From NCBI GenBank assembly GCA_963691705.1, contig OY829537.1, forward strand, positions 64,332,304 to 64,396,303: a DNA stretch of 64,000 nt. Direction: 5' to 3'. The first letter of the stretch is position 1, and the number at the start of each line of letters is the position of its first letter. The notes under the pieces are model-generated. The model saw only the letters and a program-made list of their open reading frames with translations, searched no databases and was not told the DNA's origin. Below are positions 11,766 to 21,490 of this stretch, piece by piece. This DNA comes from Viola odorata (lineage: Eukaryota > Streptophyta > Magnoliopsida > Malpighiales > Violaceae). A program made the position numbers and the translations under genes.

Positions 11766-12262
11766 ATTGAACCAGTAAAAGAAAAACCAGAGCGAAAGAG
11801 AAGCAAAATACCTTGAAGGAGAAAATAATGAGTAGACCACCGGCATCGACGGACAGTTGAAAGAAGTTCCCTTGAGCAAAGAAGAAGCAGAGAAAGAAAG
11901 TATAACAGAGAAAAATTCGAAGCGCGAGTAAAAGTGTGAGAAGAAAGCAGTTATTTACTTTTAAAGGTCAAACTCAGCAACTGAATGACCTGTGAGAATG
12001 AGACACGCGCAAAGTAGAAAATGACACGTGGAATGGCCTCAGAGGAATATTTATGACTAAGCATTTATATCCTTGGGGAAAGGCGGTTAGCAATAGAAAA
12101 CTGAAGAACGGTTGTATTGAGCGATAACTGATCGCTCAGCGTTAACTGTCTAAGGACCGTAGAAGTTAACGCGGAATATAACAGCGAGAAAGCAAGCACC
12201 AACAACGTTATTTCATTCATGATAAGCCATACGGCATCTACAATATGCATGACATATGAAGA
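11766..12262 (-). promoter_or_regulatory. TAT-A as3 promoter region with paired ACGT-core boxes
   Basis: This is the spacer between as2 and as3 of TAT-A. CACGCG at 12004-12009 and CACGTG at 12025-12030 lie 21 bp apart. The same pair, in the same order relative to the gene up to exchange of the two forms, occurs upstream of as3 in TAT-B, C and D. A TTTAAA-type box follows near 11960. No coding sequence was seen. Confidence 0.55.
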
Positions 12263-12670
12263 CTAATCCTCGTTAGGCCAGTAGGAGTTATCTCCATCCG
12301 AGGACGGAAACTCCTCGTCAGTGAAAGGGAAAGGCACGTCAGCCCTTTTCTCTTGACCAGGCTTTGATGGATTTAACTCCCTCTTAGTAGCAGGAGCCGC
12401 CACTTCGACATCGATGTCGCTGGAGGAACCCCTTTGCATGAAACGATTGATGTGAGGAAACAGTTCATCGCCCCTCCGAACAGTAGGGACACAGAGGTCA
12501 AACGGTACGTTGGCTGCCTCAAAGGCTTTCCTCTTCGACCTCTTATGACCTTTGCATCGGGCAGGTCACCTTTTCAGACGCGGCGAAGGAGGATCGTCGG
12601 AATCCGGTGAAGTCGGAGGAGTTGGTGGGGACTCGCGCTCAATGGCATCACTAAAATATGAATCAACCAT
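12263..12670 (-). pseudogene. TAT-A as2: small proline-rich protein with acidic tail (one nonsense codon)
   Basis: Start ATG is at 12670-12668 and stop TAG at 12265-12263, about 135 codons. The N-terminus has SPPTPPTSPDSDDPPSP, nearly identical to as2 of the other copies. One in-frame TGA (a CGA to TGA change) lies just after it, near 12585. The protein ends in NSYWPNED, matching the YWPDED, MDWADED and SWSEGD tails elsewhere. Function is unknown. The conserved ends and loose middle suggest short interaction motifs at both termini. Confidence 0.72.
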
Positions 12671-12764
12671 GGAATTTTAAACAATCTCAATGGAGAAATG
12701 TGAAGAAGAAGATAAACAAGAAAAATAATCCTCTGATCACGCCTGTCAAAATTTCTCACTGATC

Positions 12765-12769
12765 GAGAG
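12765..12769. other. Target-site duplication of TAT-B, left copy (GAGAG)
   Basis: GAGAG is directly followed by TGATAAG, the left edge of the TAT-B LTR. The identical GAGAG follows the right edge at 55955-55959. A 5-bp duplication is the expected product of Ty3/gypsy integrase. Confidence 0.88.
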
Positions 12770-13303
12770 TGATAAGATTCGATCTGTTTGCTATAGGACT
12801 GTACAGGATTATGAGCCTTGAGGTCGACTGTCCACGACGTCCGGTGTACCTGTACAGCGCCGGAGGGGGTCTCCGACGTAAACACTCCGATGCTTAAGTC
12901 AGTAGTGATTGTGTGAAANNNNNNNNNNNNNNNNNNNNNNNNNNNNNNNNNNNNNNNNNNNNNNNNNNNNNNNNNNNNNNNNNNNNNNNNNNNNNNNNNN
13001 NNNNNNNNNNNNNNNNNNNNNNNNNNNNNNNNNNNNNNNNNNNNNNNNNNNNNNNNNNNNNNNNNNNNNNNNNNNNNNNNNNNNNNNNNNNNNNNNNNNN
13101 NNNNNNNNNNNNNNNNNNATGTCGGATGAGCCTGGGATGGGATAACGCATATTGTCATGGTGAAGCGATGTGTGGGACCCCCTCGCTGATGTCGACCATC
13201 CCAGACCCGATAGCCCGGAGGTTACCGGGCGGTGCGGCAGCCTTTTTCTTCCTCCACGGGATATAAGACGAGAATGCCCTTGTTGTTAGGGGTATTGTTA
13301 TCA
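12770..13303 (-). repeat. TAT-B 3' LTR (contains a gap)
   Basis: It runs from TGATAAGATT to ATTGTTATCA (plus-strand view), with 200 N at 12919-13118. The block CTCCGATGCTTAAGTCAGTA near 12883 is shared with all other Tat LTRs here. The right 120 bases match the visible part of the TAT-B 5' LTR (55816-55954) with several substitutions and small indels, roughly 5 percent by eye, so TAT-B is older than TAT-D. Confidence 0.85.
12919..13118. other. Assembly gap (200 N)
   Basis: There are exactly 200 N inside an LTR, a conventional placeholder length. ORFs made of N on either strand are artefacts. Confidence 0.98.
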
Positions 13304-13323
13304 CAAGCCCAACCGAAAATGAG
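13304..13323 (-). promoter_or_regulatory. TAT-B polypurine-tract-like motif next to the 3' LTR
   Basis: In element sense it reads CTCATTTTCGGTTGGGCTTG and abuts the LTR. The same motif abuts the 3' LTR in TAT-A and TAT-D, the place where the plus-strand primer must lie. It is less purine-pure than usual. Confidence 0.6.
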
Positions 13324-13513
13324 CCCGGGTGTTTACCAAGGGCTACCGCTTCATCTTCAGTCTTGCCAAGTCAGCTGGTTTTCATGCATCAGAAATGATT
13401 TGTCTTATCACGAAATGTGTTTCTTCCAATCGCCATTCTTCTTTACCTATAAATTGCCTTTTTATCGCACTGCTTTTTTCACGACTGTTTCTGCACTTCC
13501 TCTAGCTTTGACT

Positions 13514-13898
13514 ATGGATGATCTTACAAAGAACTTTCTGATCTCGAAAGCACATAGCTTGAAGAACCTTGTTGAGTCTGACGTCGGTTTCCTGAAGACC
13601 ATGCTAACTAAAAACCTCGGAAGATATCCTGGAGCTTCAGGGAATGATGACCCCTTTGCTGTCCAGACAAGGGGCTGCTTCTATGGAGGATTTTAATCCT
13701 ATATAGAATGTGTCGAAGCTGGCTGTTGCGATCTCCCGCATCGAGGTGACCATTACCATGCTGCAGCATAGGAAAGACCTGCTGGCGTGCTGCTTGAAGG
13801 GCATGAGGGTTTCCTCCGCCGAACTGTCTCTAGTGGCGGATGCTCTAAGGGAGATCCCTACTGCCCTTGAGAATGATGATGCTGTGTCTCACGCTTGA
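13514..13898 (+). pseudogene. TAT-B as1: small unknown protein (frameshifted)
   Basis: ATG 13514 lies 60 bp after a TATAAAT box (13448-13454). The N-terminus MDDLTKNFLISKAHSLKNL matches as1 of TAT-C and TAT-D. One extra A in the run near 13608 shifts the frame away from the TSEDILELQG motif, and a TAG stands near 13701. The C-terminal half, with the invariant CCLKGMR motif and VADALREIP, is in another frame to the stop at 13898. Predicted mostly helical. I do not recognise the family. An AATAAA-type signal follows near 13976. Confidence 0.72.
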
Positions 13899-14058
13899 CC
13901 CTTTGTTGTTGTTCTCTTGCTTTAATGCTTTCTGTTGTAGACGCTTTGAACGCTTAGGCCATTCGGGCCATAATTAAATAAAATGTTGTTTTAATTATTA
14001 CTCTGCCTTCTACCTTCGATCTCTTGTTGTTGGTTGCTGTAGTCAGGTATGGCTGTTA

Positions 14059-14078
14059 TAAGCCCAACCAAAAATGAG
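14059..14078 (-). repeat. Second, internal copy of the polypurine-like motif (TAT-B)
   Basis: The plus strand reads TAAGCCCAACCAAAAATGAG, almost the same as 13304-13323, about 755 bp away and on the other side of as1. Equivalent second copies lie at 33686 (TAT-D), 22026 (TAT-C) and 56094 (TAT-A). Confidence 0.75.
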
Positions 14079-14368
14079 TCTTTTCTTGGCATGAGGTATT
14101 TTGGTGCTTTGAATTTTGGCAATAAATGCTTATTCGATTTCTCCTTGCGCCGCACTCCCGTGATTGGGCAGTTTTTTGGTGCCTTTTGATTGGCGCTCAT
14201 CAGATTCTGTAATCATGATTGTTCTTCTCCAGGTGCACTTATTGGATTCAAGGGACACACAAAGAGATCGGGATATCCTTTTCCTTGGCTATAAAAAGGG
14301 GGTTTTTCTCTCATTTTTCTTGCTCACCTTCTTCTTCTTATTTCTTTTCTTGGATTACTTGTGATTCA

Positions 14369-14854
14369 ATGGCAGATTCCTACTTTCTTGATACTGCGGC
14401 GCGTGACTCTCCGCCGACTCCTCCAACTTCGCCAGATTCCGACAATCCTCCTTCCTCACCTCCATGGAGGCCTTCCAAACGCCTTGCCAAACGCTGGGGT
14501 CGCAAAAACCCCAAGAAAATAAAGAAGACCTTTGAATCTTTCTTCGCCGGTTATGAGCCTCACTACTTCGCACTGCAGAAAGGTGATGAAACGTCACCGT
14601 CTGCCCCTTGTCCTCCTTCAGAGGAGAGAGTCTCTATTCAGAGTGCCAACTCAGGGTAAGTCGCATTTACTATGGGGAAAGGCTCCCGCGCCACTTCAAT
14701 AAAGGAGGCTGCTCCCGCGACAAGCCCGGTGCCTAAGCTTGACCAAAGGCCCTGCAGGATTGACTGGCCTTTTCCTCCCTACAACGGAGGTCTGCCGCTC
14801 TCGGATGATGACGGCATTTTTTACTATGACATGTACTGGCCTGACGAGGATTAG
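14369..14854 (+). pseudogene. TAT-B as2: small proline-rich protein with acidic tail (one nonsense codon)
   Basis: ATG 14369 follows a TATAAAAA box (14290-14297) by about 70 bp. The N-terminus MADSYFLDTAARDSPPTPP is followed by a basic stretch (KRWGRKNPKKIKK) and FESFFAGYEPHY. An in-frame TAA at 14657-14659 is the only break. The same frame then runs to TAG 14852-14854 with the conserved end YDMYWPDED. AATAAA occurs near 14900. The basic stretch could be a nuclear localisation signal. Function is unknown. Confidence 0.75.
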
Positions 14855-15327
14855 TGGCTTAACGTTAGGTTCTCTATAGATGCCGTAGGGCTTTTAATCA
14901 ATAAACTGATGTTTTTCTTTCCCTTGCGACCGTGCGAATTTGTCGATAGCTGACACAAAACGTTAGCTTTGCTGCGTCAGGTGCTCTGCAACTGCTTTGA
15001 CTTGGCCAATCATTACCTACTACTTGGTAGGTCGTGGCGAGTAACTGCTTGCTTCTAACTTCTGAGCATTATTCCACGTGGCCCACTTCTTTTACACGTG
15101 TCCTCACGCGACTGGTGGTTCAGTTAATGTTGTGACATTTTGGGTCTTTAAAAGAGATTATCTTCTCTTTCTAATGCTTTTTGCCCTTATTTCAAATTTT
15201 CTCCCTTTCCTATATTTTCTCTGAAAAAGGTTCTTGTCCGCCCTTCGTCCTTCGCCAGTTCCGTCCGCGGATCTTTCCCTTCGAGGTATCACTTCATCCC
15301 TTCAGATTTTCTGTTCATTAGTTTATT
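14855..15327 (+). promoter_or_regulatory. TAT-B as3 promoter region with two G-boxes
   Basis: Two CACGTG boxes at 15075-15080 and 15095-15100 lie 20 bp apart, and a TTTAAAAGAG stretch near 15147 may serve as a TATA-like box. It also holds the 3' end of as2. The paired boxes recur in the other three Tat copies. CACGTG is the classic plant G-box bound by bZIP and bHLH factors. That these boxes act here is inference. Confidence 0.55.
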
Positions 15328-17431
15328 ATGGTTGTGACTAGAACCAGACGATTTCTCTAGAGACCCGTGGATCCAGAAATCGTGCAATCACCCAGTATTT
15401 TCTCTTGCGATGCGGTTTTAAACACTGAGTTGGAGGAGAATGGTATCAATTTTCCTCCCGAGTGCATCCCCACCATTCCCGAGGGTGACATGCGCCTTCA
15501 CGATCCGCTGTGGGGAAACTATAGATTGGTTTATTTTAAAATGTTTCTCTATGGTTTTTGTCTCCCAGTTCATGACTCAATAACAGCACTGCTATGGGAA
15601 TACAAGCTTAATCCTGCCCAGATAACTCCTTCTTCCTGGTGTGGGGTTTATGCCTTTCTTCGTGCTTGCGAGTTGGAGGGCATTCTTGCCCCATCTCTTA
15701 ATTTATTTCGCAAATTCTTTAGCATGACTTGTCACGATTGTTTAATCAGTATTACTCCAAGGTGGGATGACGCGTTTGTGCAGTCGTTCTGGCAACGATT
15801 TTGTGGTTTTGAGAGGACTGTGGCTGACTGGAAAAATAGCTTTTTTATTCTTGAGCTACCGTCCCGTTGGTGGCGTTGCGGTTTTAATCAGGAGCTTATT
15901 GGTCCTCTTTGGGCAAACCCAGTGGTGCTGACTAGAAGCAAGCTTGATCAAGCTAACACTTTGTTGGATAAGAGTGCTCGTTATCGCATTCGAGAATTCG
16001 CCTTATATAAACTTCTAGGCGAGTGTGTTATGGGTGAGTTTTGTTTTTCTTCGCATTTTCCTTCTTTCATCCTTTTATGTTCTCACATATTCCATTATCA
16101 GGAGATACTGACGGGCAGCCCTCAGGGGGAGCTAACGCTCCCTTGAATGTGATACCGCTCAGAACTATACCGGCCTCCCCTCCTGCCTCACATTCCGGTC
16201 TTCGGGGCGTTCCACCCAAAAGGGGAAAAACAACGACAATCACTGGGAGGGGACGAGGGCGCGTTATCTACGCACGAGCTTCTCGCTTTATCGACAATTG
16301 GCTACCGCGTCATCAGGGGGGAATAAATACAAGTCATCCTGTGACTCGGCTAGTTGATAGTGACGATAGCAGCCAAAGCGAGGACGTGGATGCCAAGCCA
16401 GACCTTTGTCATGCCTCCTCGCTTCAGCGAAAGAAACTGAGGGTAAGCATGGATGGGCAGGCTACCGGGACCACTTCTGATCATGTTGTCATGAGGGTTG
16501 CCGCAGCGCCTACCGTTTCTTCTTCGGCAAGAGTTTCTCAACCCACGGTGGTTGCTGATGTGCCGACGGTCTGCCCTCCTACCGCTGCTACAGTCTCGTT
16601 GGTGACAGATTCTCCTCCGATACCTAACGCTCCTAACTCTCCCATTTCTCAATTTATTCCTGATGTGGTGACGACGACTTCTCCAGCTTCTAAACTACCG
16701 CTTACGGCTCTTCCTCGATTTTTTTCAGTTCTATCTCTGAGGTGAGTAATAAGGGTTCTTCTCTGACTCTGATGATCAATCTCTCTCCTGATGGCCCCAG
16801 AGGGACTTCGCGCTATCGCATGGACTTGATGGGCTTTGGCTTCAACAACCTTCGTGCTGCAGGGGTAGCAAATCCCTTCTCAAGGGACGAGTTCACCGCG
16901 CCCCTGATAGGAGAAATGATGAGCTCTTCTTCAGAGAAAGAGAAATTCCTTTAGCTTTCGCCAAAAGCTCGCTGCAGGCATGTCGTGAATGATTCTCTTG
17001 ATATCTTCCGTTATTTTCACTATACGGTGGAGGCCTTTGACAGCGAAATACGAGATTCTGCCCGTGCCATGTGTGCTTAGAAGGTGCAGCTTGATCGGTC
17101 GTTAGAACAGACGGCCTTGCTGACGCGTCTTTACGATGATTCACAGAAGGAACTGACTAGAGAAAAATTCAAAGGGAAAGCGATAGCCGATGTTCTGAAG
17201 GCGGAGTTAGCTTTGGAAAAAGAGAAAAATATTCTTCTTCGCGAAGAAATACTGGCTCGAGACGAGGAATTTTCTAGGCTTCTGGGCTCGCTGCCCATTT
17301 CGGGAGCGGCTCCTTCATTCCGACCGACGTTGCCGATTGTGTTTCTGCCATAATAGACAAAGTTAATAAAGATGGAAATGGTGCGTCCTCCTCCAGGGGA
17401 GAAACATTTGGTGACGGTAGCGATGGCGCGT
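15328..17431 (+). pseudogene. TAT-B as3: Transposase_28-like domain plus coiled coil, two exons (broken)
   Basis: ATG 15328; a TAG near 15358 stops the tenth-codon region, after which the frame stays open. Exon 1 to 16033 carries the conserved domain: LVYFKMFLYGFCLPVH (about 15528), LNPAQITPSSWCGVYAFLRA (about 15610), LFRKFFSMTCHDC, ITPRWDDAFVQSFW and the LPSRWWRCGFNQE end. The intron, 16034-16101, is GT-AG, 68 bp, phase 1. Exon 2 starts GDTDGQPSGGANAPLNVIPL, then a Gly/Arg-rich basic patch (TGRGRGR), an acidic serine patch, a Thr/Val/Pro-rich middle, the block FSRDEFTAPLIGEM (about 16877) and a coiled coil (17090-17270). Several stops and a frameshift occur in exon 2. The end near 17431 is set by homology. 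Confidence 0.75.
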
Positions 17432-18076
17432 AACGACTTCTCCCTTGGTTACTGTCCTCTCTCTGTCTGTATTTGTTTTTTTGATTCATCACTCGCTCTT
17501 CAAAAACATTTATCATTTGCATTTCTTGTAATAAGGCTAACGCTTTAAGGTCACTGATGTTTTTTCCTCAAACGCTAGGTCTTGTCATATTATTGATGTT
17601 ACTTACGCTACCGCGCTATTTCTTAAGATCGCGTGTCAGAGTTGATGCTGCTTTTTCAGAGCATTAAATGCTTATGAATCCCCTCACTGATGCAATCGAA
17701 AAATGATGATGAGAAAGGACACGTGTCTTTCTTATGATGAGGCGTTTGAGATAGGCACCTTCTAGGGAATAGCTGGGATTGAAGCGTTCCTCTTTTGAAG
17801 TTGTGTCCTTCGCGCGTGTCGCGCCCTTTCATTACGCCCTCTCGCCACGTGTCAGTTGCTAACTGGTCACACCCTTTCAACCCCTTTTAGGGTTATATAA
17901 TGTTTTTTCCCCCACCTTCTTTTTTCTTTTTTATCTCTTTCTTCGCTCATTACTTCCTTCTGAAAATAACTCACGCCGCTTCTTCTTCTTCGCTCTAGGA
18001 TTCTTGGGATTTCTTTTACGAAGGTACACACATTACTTCCTTCTTTTATTTTCTTTTCCCCCATTTTTTACTGGTT
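17432..18076 (+). promoter_or_regulatory. TAT-B as3-as4 spacer: 3' end of as3 and as4 promoter
   Basis: No gene. It holds GCATTAAATGC near 17660, then CACGTG at 17720-17725 and 17846-17851, an ATTGG-type CCAAT box near 17864 (CTGGTCAC context) and TATATAA at 17894-17900. The same order is seen in TAT-D (37320-37552) and TAT-C (25728-25960). ATG of as4 is about 175 bp further on. Confidence 0.6.
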
Positions 18077-20416
18077 ATGGCTAAGACCCGTTCTTCAAAA
18101 TCTACCGAGGGAGAAAGTTCCCAAAAATCTGCTAGGGAGCAGAAGATCAGTGACACCCCCACTTGTCTTTACACCTTGCCCTTGGTTCATCATTGTCTGT
18201 CCGATTTTGATGTTCGATTTCCTCAGGGCTACTCTACTAGTGTCGCCACTGACCCTCTTCGCTTTAATAGCGAATTGCCCAATAATAGTAGGATATTGTA
18301 TGCTAAACTATTTGACCATGGGTTTCGGCTTCCCCTTGACCCACTTGTGAAATTGTTGCTGGCCGATTCTGACTTGAATCCAGCCCAACTGAGTCCTAAC
18401 GCAATTTGCGTTGTTAGCACTTTTGCGGCGCTATGCCGGTTCAAAGGGATTGAATCCCCTTCACTAGCATTACTTCATGATATTTTCCAGTTGTATTCTC
18501 GCAAGGGGGTAATATCAATATCACCCCGCTATGATGATGACTCGCTGAAGCCCTTTACTTGGAAACTTATGGGTATCGAGTCTTCCGTTCCTCGTTGGAA
18601 AGAAGAATTTTGTATTGTTAACCTGCCCGAGCCTTTGTGGAGAACTGGCTTTAACGAGGAAATAAAAAATGAGGCATGGGGTAGCAGAAAACCACTCTCC
18701 GATCCGGAAGATGGTTGGTTAAAGATATTACTCCAGATGGACTTCAGTGTTGACACTCGTAAACTGGCAAATAGAGTGGCAGTTCCAGATTGTAGAATGG
18801 GTGAGCGTTTGCCCTTATTATTTCATACTGCTGGGAAATGCTAACGCTAACATTTTTTTATGACTGTGCAGTGGTTCCACCCGGTTGGGAGCCTGAATAC
18901 ATTCGGAGGAAAAAGAGGAGGGAGCAAGCGCGAAGGGCCCAAGCTGCCACCGCCGCCGCTAATGCTGCTACTGAAGGTGGGGCCATCGGTGTTACTTTGG
19001 TCGTGTCATCTTCTCAGGGGGTTAGCGCCACTGTCAGCACTGCTCAAGCGTCGTCTTCGCGGGCGCGCGTTACAAGAAGGAAAAGAAGTAAAAAAGCAAC
19101 CGTCGTTCCCCCTGCTCCCTCCCAGGCTACCGCTTCTCCAGAAGTGCCTGCTGGTCCGATTCCTACCGGTATTCCTTTGGTTTCTTCTTCTACCCAGGTA
19201 TATCTGCTTGCTACCGCTCCTGATTTCTTCGTTCTCTTGTTGTGTCCTCATTGTATTTCTTTTCTTAAGGAGTTGGCGACGCTTCCCCCATTCTCTTTCT
19301 CACGACAATATGTCCTTTGCGAACGAGTTTGCCGAGCGGTGGAAGAAAATTCACCACGGCCTTCATAGCAGTCTGTCATCATCCGGCGCTAACCCATCCA
19401 TGACGACTGCCACAAGGAATGACGCGCCTACCGAACAACCTCAAGGTGCTGGTTCTACTGCCGATCTCCGCACTTTTGTTGACTCTCTCATCCATTCCAC
19501 CTCTGGCGCTGTAGGTTTTAGCTCGGAGATGCTGGGTTATGAGGCAGTCGGTGGTGGTGAGTCTTTTGTTTCTAACTTAGAGGGCACTGCTGATCGCCCT
19601 TCTTCTCCTGCTGCTATGTTTTTTGTTCCTTCGTCCCCACTTGCTGCCGCAAAGGACAATTCTGCTTCTGACTTTATGATTGCCGTAACTCCGTACGTTC
19701 CCCCCAACTTTCCTACTCATCACATTAACCTGGGTGGCCTTAGGGAGAAAGCATTTCAAATTTTCGAGACTGACAGTTCTGAGGCTATCTTTGCGTCTAC
19801 ATCTCTATTGGCGGCTCGGATATTGTCGCATCAGAGGGAGAAAGATATGTTTTTAGCCAGGGGTCATCAGGGACGCATGGATGTTCTTCGCTCTCAAATG
19901 TTTTCCTCCTTCTGCCATGCTCATTATATGGGTGAAGCTAACGCTAAGGAGGCGGCGGAGAAACAGAAAGAAATAGATACCCTAACTTCTGAGCGTCACA
20001 GATTTTTGGATGCTATGACGGCTGCCAAACAAAAGGCGGAGGCTGCTGAACAAGAGGCGAGCACTACCAAGCAAGAGGCGGAGGCTGCCAAACATGCGCT
20101 GGAGGAGGAGAAACAGAAAAGCATCGCTCTCAGCACGCGCCTTTCTGGAGAAGAGGCTGCACTAGTGCTAGAGAGGCAACGAAATGCTGAATTGGCTGCA
20201 AATCATAGCCTTTCTGCCGAGAAATGCCATTAGTATCTGAGAGAGGGGGCAATGCTTATGACAGAGACCTTTATGCGTGATCACGAGGTGAACGATGATC
20301 AGATTAAAACTCTTTCTGCCTTTTTTGAGGAGAGATCTTCTCATGTGTCTGACGAAGATTTCTACAGCGCGAGGGCCGCCAAGCAAAGAGGAAACAATGC
20401 GTCAGCTGCTTCTTAG
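18077..20416 (+). pseudogene. TAT-B as4: Transposase_28-like domain, Pro/Ser-rich middle, coiled coil; three exons (broken)
   Basis: ATG 18077 (MAKTRSSKSTEGESS). Exon 1 (18077-18800) holds the domain: RILYAKLFDHGFRLPLDPL (about 18290), LNPAQLSPNAICVVSTFAAL, LHDIFQLYSRKGVISISPRYDD, WKEEF and LPEPLWRTGFNEE. Intron 1 is 18801-18871 (GT-AG, phase 1). Exon 2 (18872-19197) starts VVPPGWEPEYIRRKKRR, a strongly basic, likely nuclear signal, then Ala/Ser-rich sequence. Intron 2 is 19198-19269. Exon 3 has one small frameshift near its start, then Gly/Ser-rich sequence and a long coiled coil (19930-20230). A TAG at 20231-20233 replaces the conserved Trp of WYLREG. The homologous end is 20414-20416. It is the best preserved as4 after that of TAT-D. 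Confidence 0.78.
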
Positions 20417-20932
20417 ATTTTACTCTTTGCCTCTTGACTTTTTTGCTGCCAGAATGGCTTACCCTATCCTTTTGGGAATATTCTATTATTTTGATGGATT
20501 AACCGTTGCGTTTACACGTACGCGCCATCCACGGTTGCTAAAACATTTCTATCTTTTACAGACATAATGTTTCATAGTGGCTTATTTTCCGAGTGGAAGC
20601 CTTCCTGCGGCGCCTTTGCATACTCTATCCTCCGTTGGGAATCAGGAAATTATTTCTTCGCATCACGTGTTTGATACTGCGTTTAATACTACATTAACAC
20701 TGCATTATTATTATTTCTTTAGTGATGTTTCAAAGAACAAAGTGGTTATTATTTGCATCTGTGCCATCCACAGTTTCATGCTGCCTTTTATTATTAGGGA
20801 GATCACTTAGCCTTGCTAATTATGTTGTTGCGATAGAGACATCTCTCCAGCTTAACTTCACCGGGTATCAACCGCTCGGTTACTAGCTGGGATAACTCTC
20901 CTTGTTTCAAATGTCAACGATCGGCTTGGGGC
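20417..20932 (+). other. TAT-B spacer between as4 and the tandem-repeat block
   Basis: No gene recognised. The last 110 bases (GGGTATCAACCGCTCGGTT and TAGCTGG) match the equivalent stretch of TAT-D near 40390-40420. The ORFs in it lack homologues in the other copies and look accidental. Confidence 0.6.
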
Positions 20933-21036
20933 GTGCCTCATCTTAGTGAGCCGTCTGATCAGGACCGGCCATCAAAAGGATAGGATTTTAACTCCCAAGC
21001 ATTGAAACCTCACGTTCCTGGAGCGTGCCTCATCTT
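20933..21036 (-). repeat. TAT-B tandem-repeat block, truncated to about 1.5 units
   Basis: It contains one GTGCCTCATCTTAGTGAGCCG ... AAGGATAGGATTTT unit and the start of a second (GTGCCTCATCTT), then loses homology. TAT-D has six units and TAT-C five at this place. The cut-off at 21036 marks a deletion or rearrangement breakpoint. Confidence 0.72.
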
Positions 21037-21425
21037 GACACCGGTTCTTTCTTTCCTTTTCGCTCATGGAGTCAGCGATATTGACTCGGTTTTACGCCAT
21101 CAGCTGCCTATGATTTGTGCAGCTTTATACCACCAGATACACGCGATACCGGTGAGGTTTTATGCTGCTAGAAGCTACCTGCGACATCGACGCGGCCTTA
21201 CACTATGGATACCTACAATCGTACGGCTTTTACGTCATGGCTACCCGTAATATCACGCTCTTTCGCATTTTCCAGGATTCTAGCTCGTACTCCTCTCGAG
21301 TACCTGCATCGTTAGCAGCATACGGACGTCGATCCTCGTTTCCGCATCAGGTCCATCGGTCTTTGATGGTAACGGGGCGGCTCGTCTTTTGAGGACCTCC
21401 TCTTTCAAAAGGCCCATTTCTCGGA
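21037..21425. other. Segment of unknown origin at the TAT-B/TAT-C junction
   Basis: It lies where the 3' LTR and polypurine motif of TAT-C should be, but it contains neither TGATAAG, nor CTCCGATGCTTAAGTC, nor GCCCAACTGAAAATGAG. I found no match to other parts of the window. Homology to TAT-C-type sequence resumes at the as1 TATA box (21429-21435). Confidence 0.5.
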
Positions 21426-21490
21426 GCCTATAAATCTAAGAGCTTTCTCCACTCAAGTTCATCTCATATTTTTCTTTCATAATCTACCTC

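Larger units (their letters stand above)
9191..12769 (+). mobile_element. TAT-A left part: 3' region of a plus-strand Tat element carrying antisense genes
   Basis: The minus-strand genes as3 and as2 here match those on the plus strand of TAT-B, C and D, so the parent element points to the plus strand. Homology with the as3-as4 spacer of TAT-C (about 25730-25810) runs out at about 9190. The as4 gene, gag-pol and 5' LTR are missing on the left. The piece continues at 55955-57140, beyond the TAT-B insertion. The G-box of the as4 promoter (CACGTG, 9205-9210) is still present although the gene is gone. Confidence 0.82.
12770..21036 (-). mobile_element. TAT-B left part: 3' LTR and antisense-gene region
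   Basis: This is the 3' end of a minus-strand Tat element: LTR 12770-13303, polypurine-like motif, then plus-strand genes as1-as4 and the first unit and a half of the tandem-repeat block. Homology to the TAT-D repeat block stops at 21036. The gag-pol part of the same element resumes at 50841, on the far side of TAT-C. Confidence 0.87.

Noticed and set aside
12574..13266. Long ORFs spanning 12909-13158 on both strands
   Set aside because: They consist mostly of N from the gap and carry no sequence information.
12770..13303. A plus-oriented element starting at 12770
   Set aside because: The primer site is not at 13304; the polypurine-like motif is. The LTR is therefore the 3' LTR of a minus-strand element.
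21037..21392. ORFs of 76-82 codons in the junction segment
   Set aside because: They overlap each other in different frames, have no homologue in the other Tat copies and show no domain.
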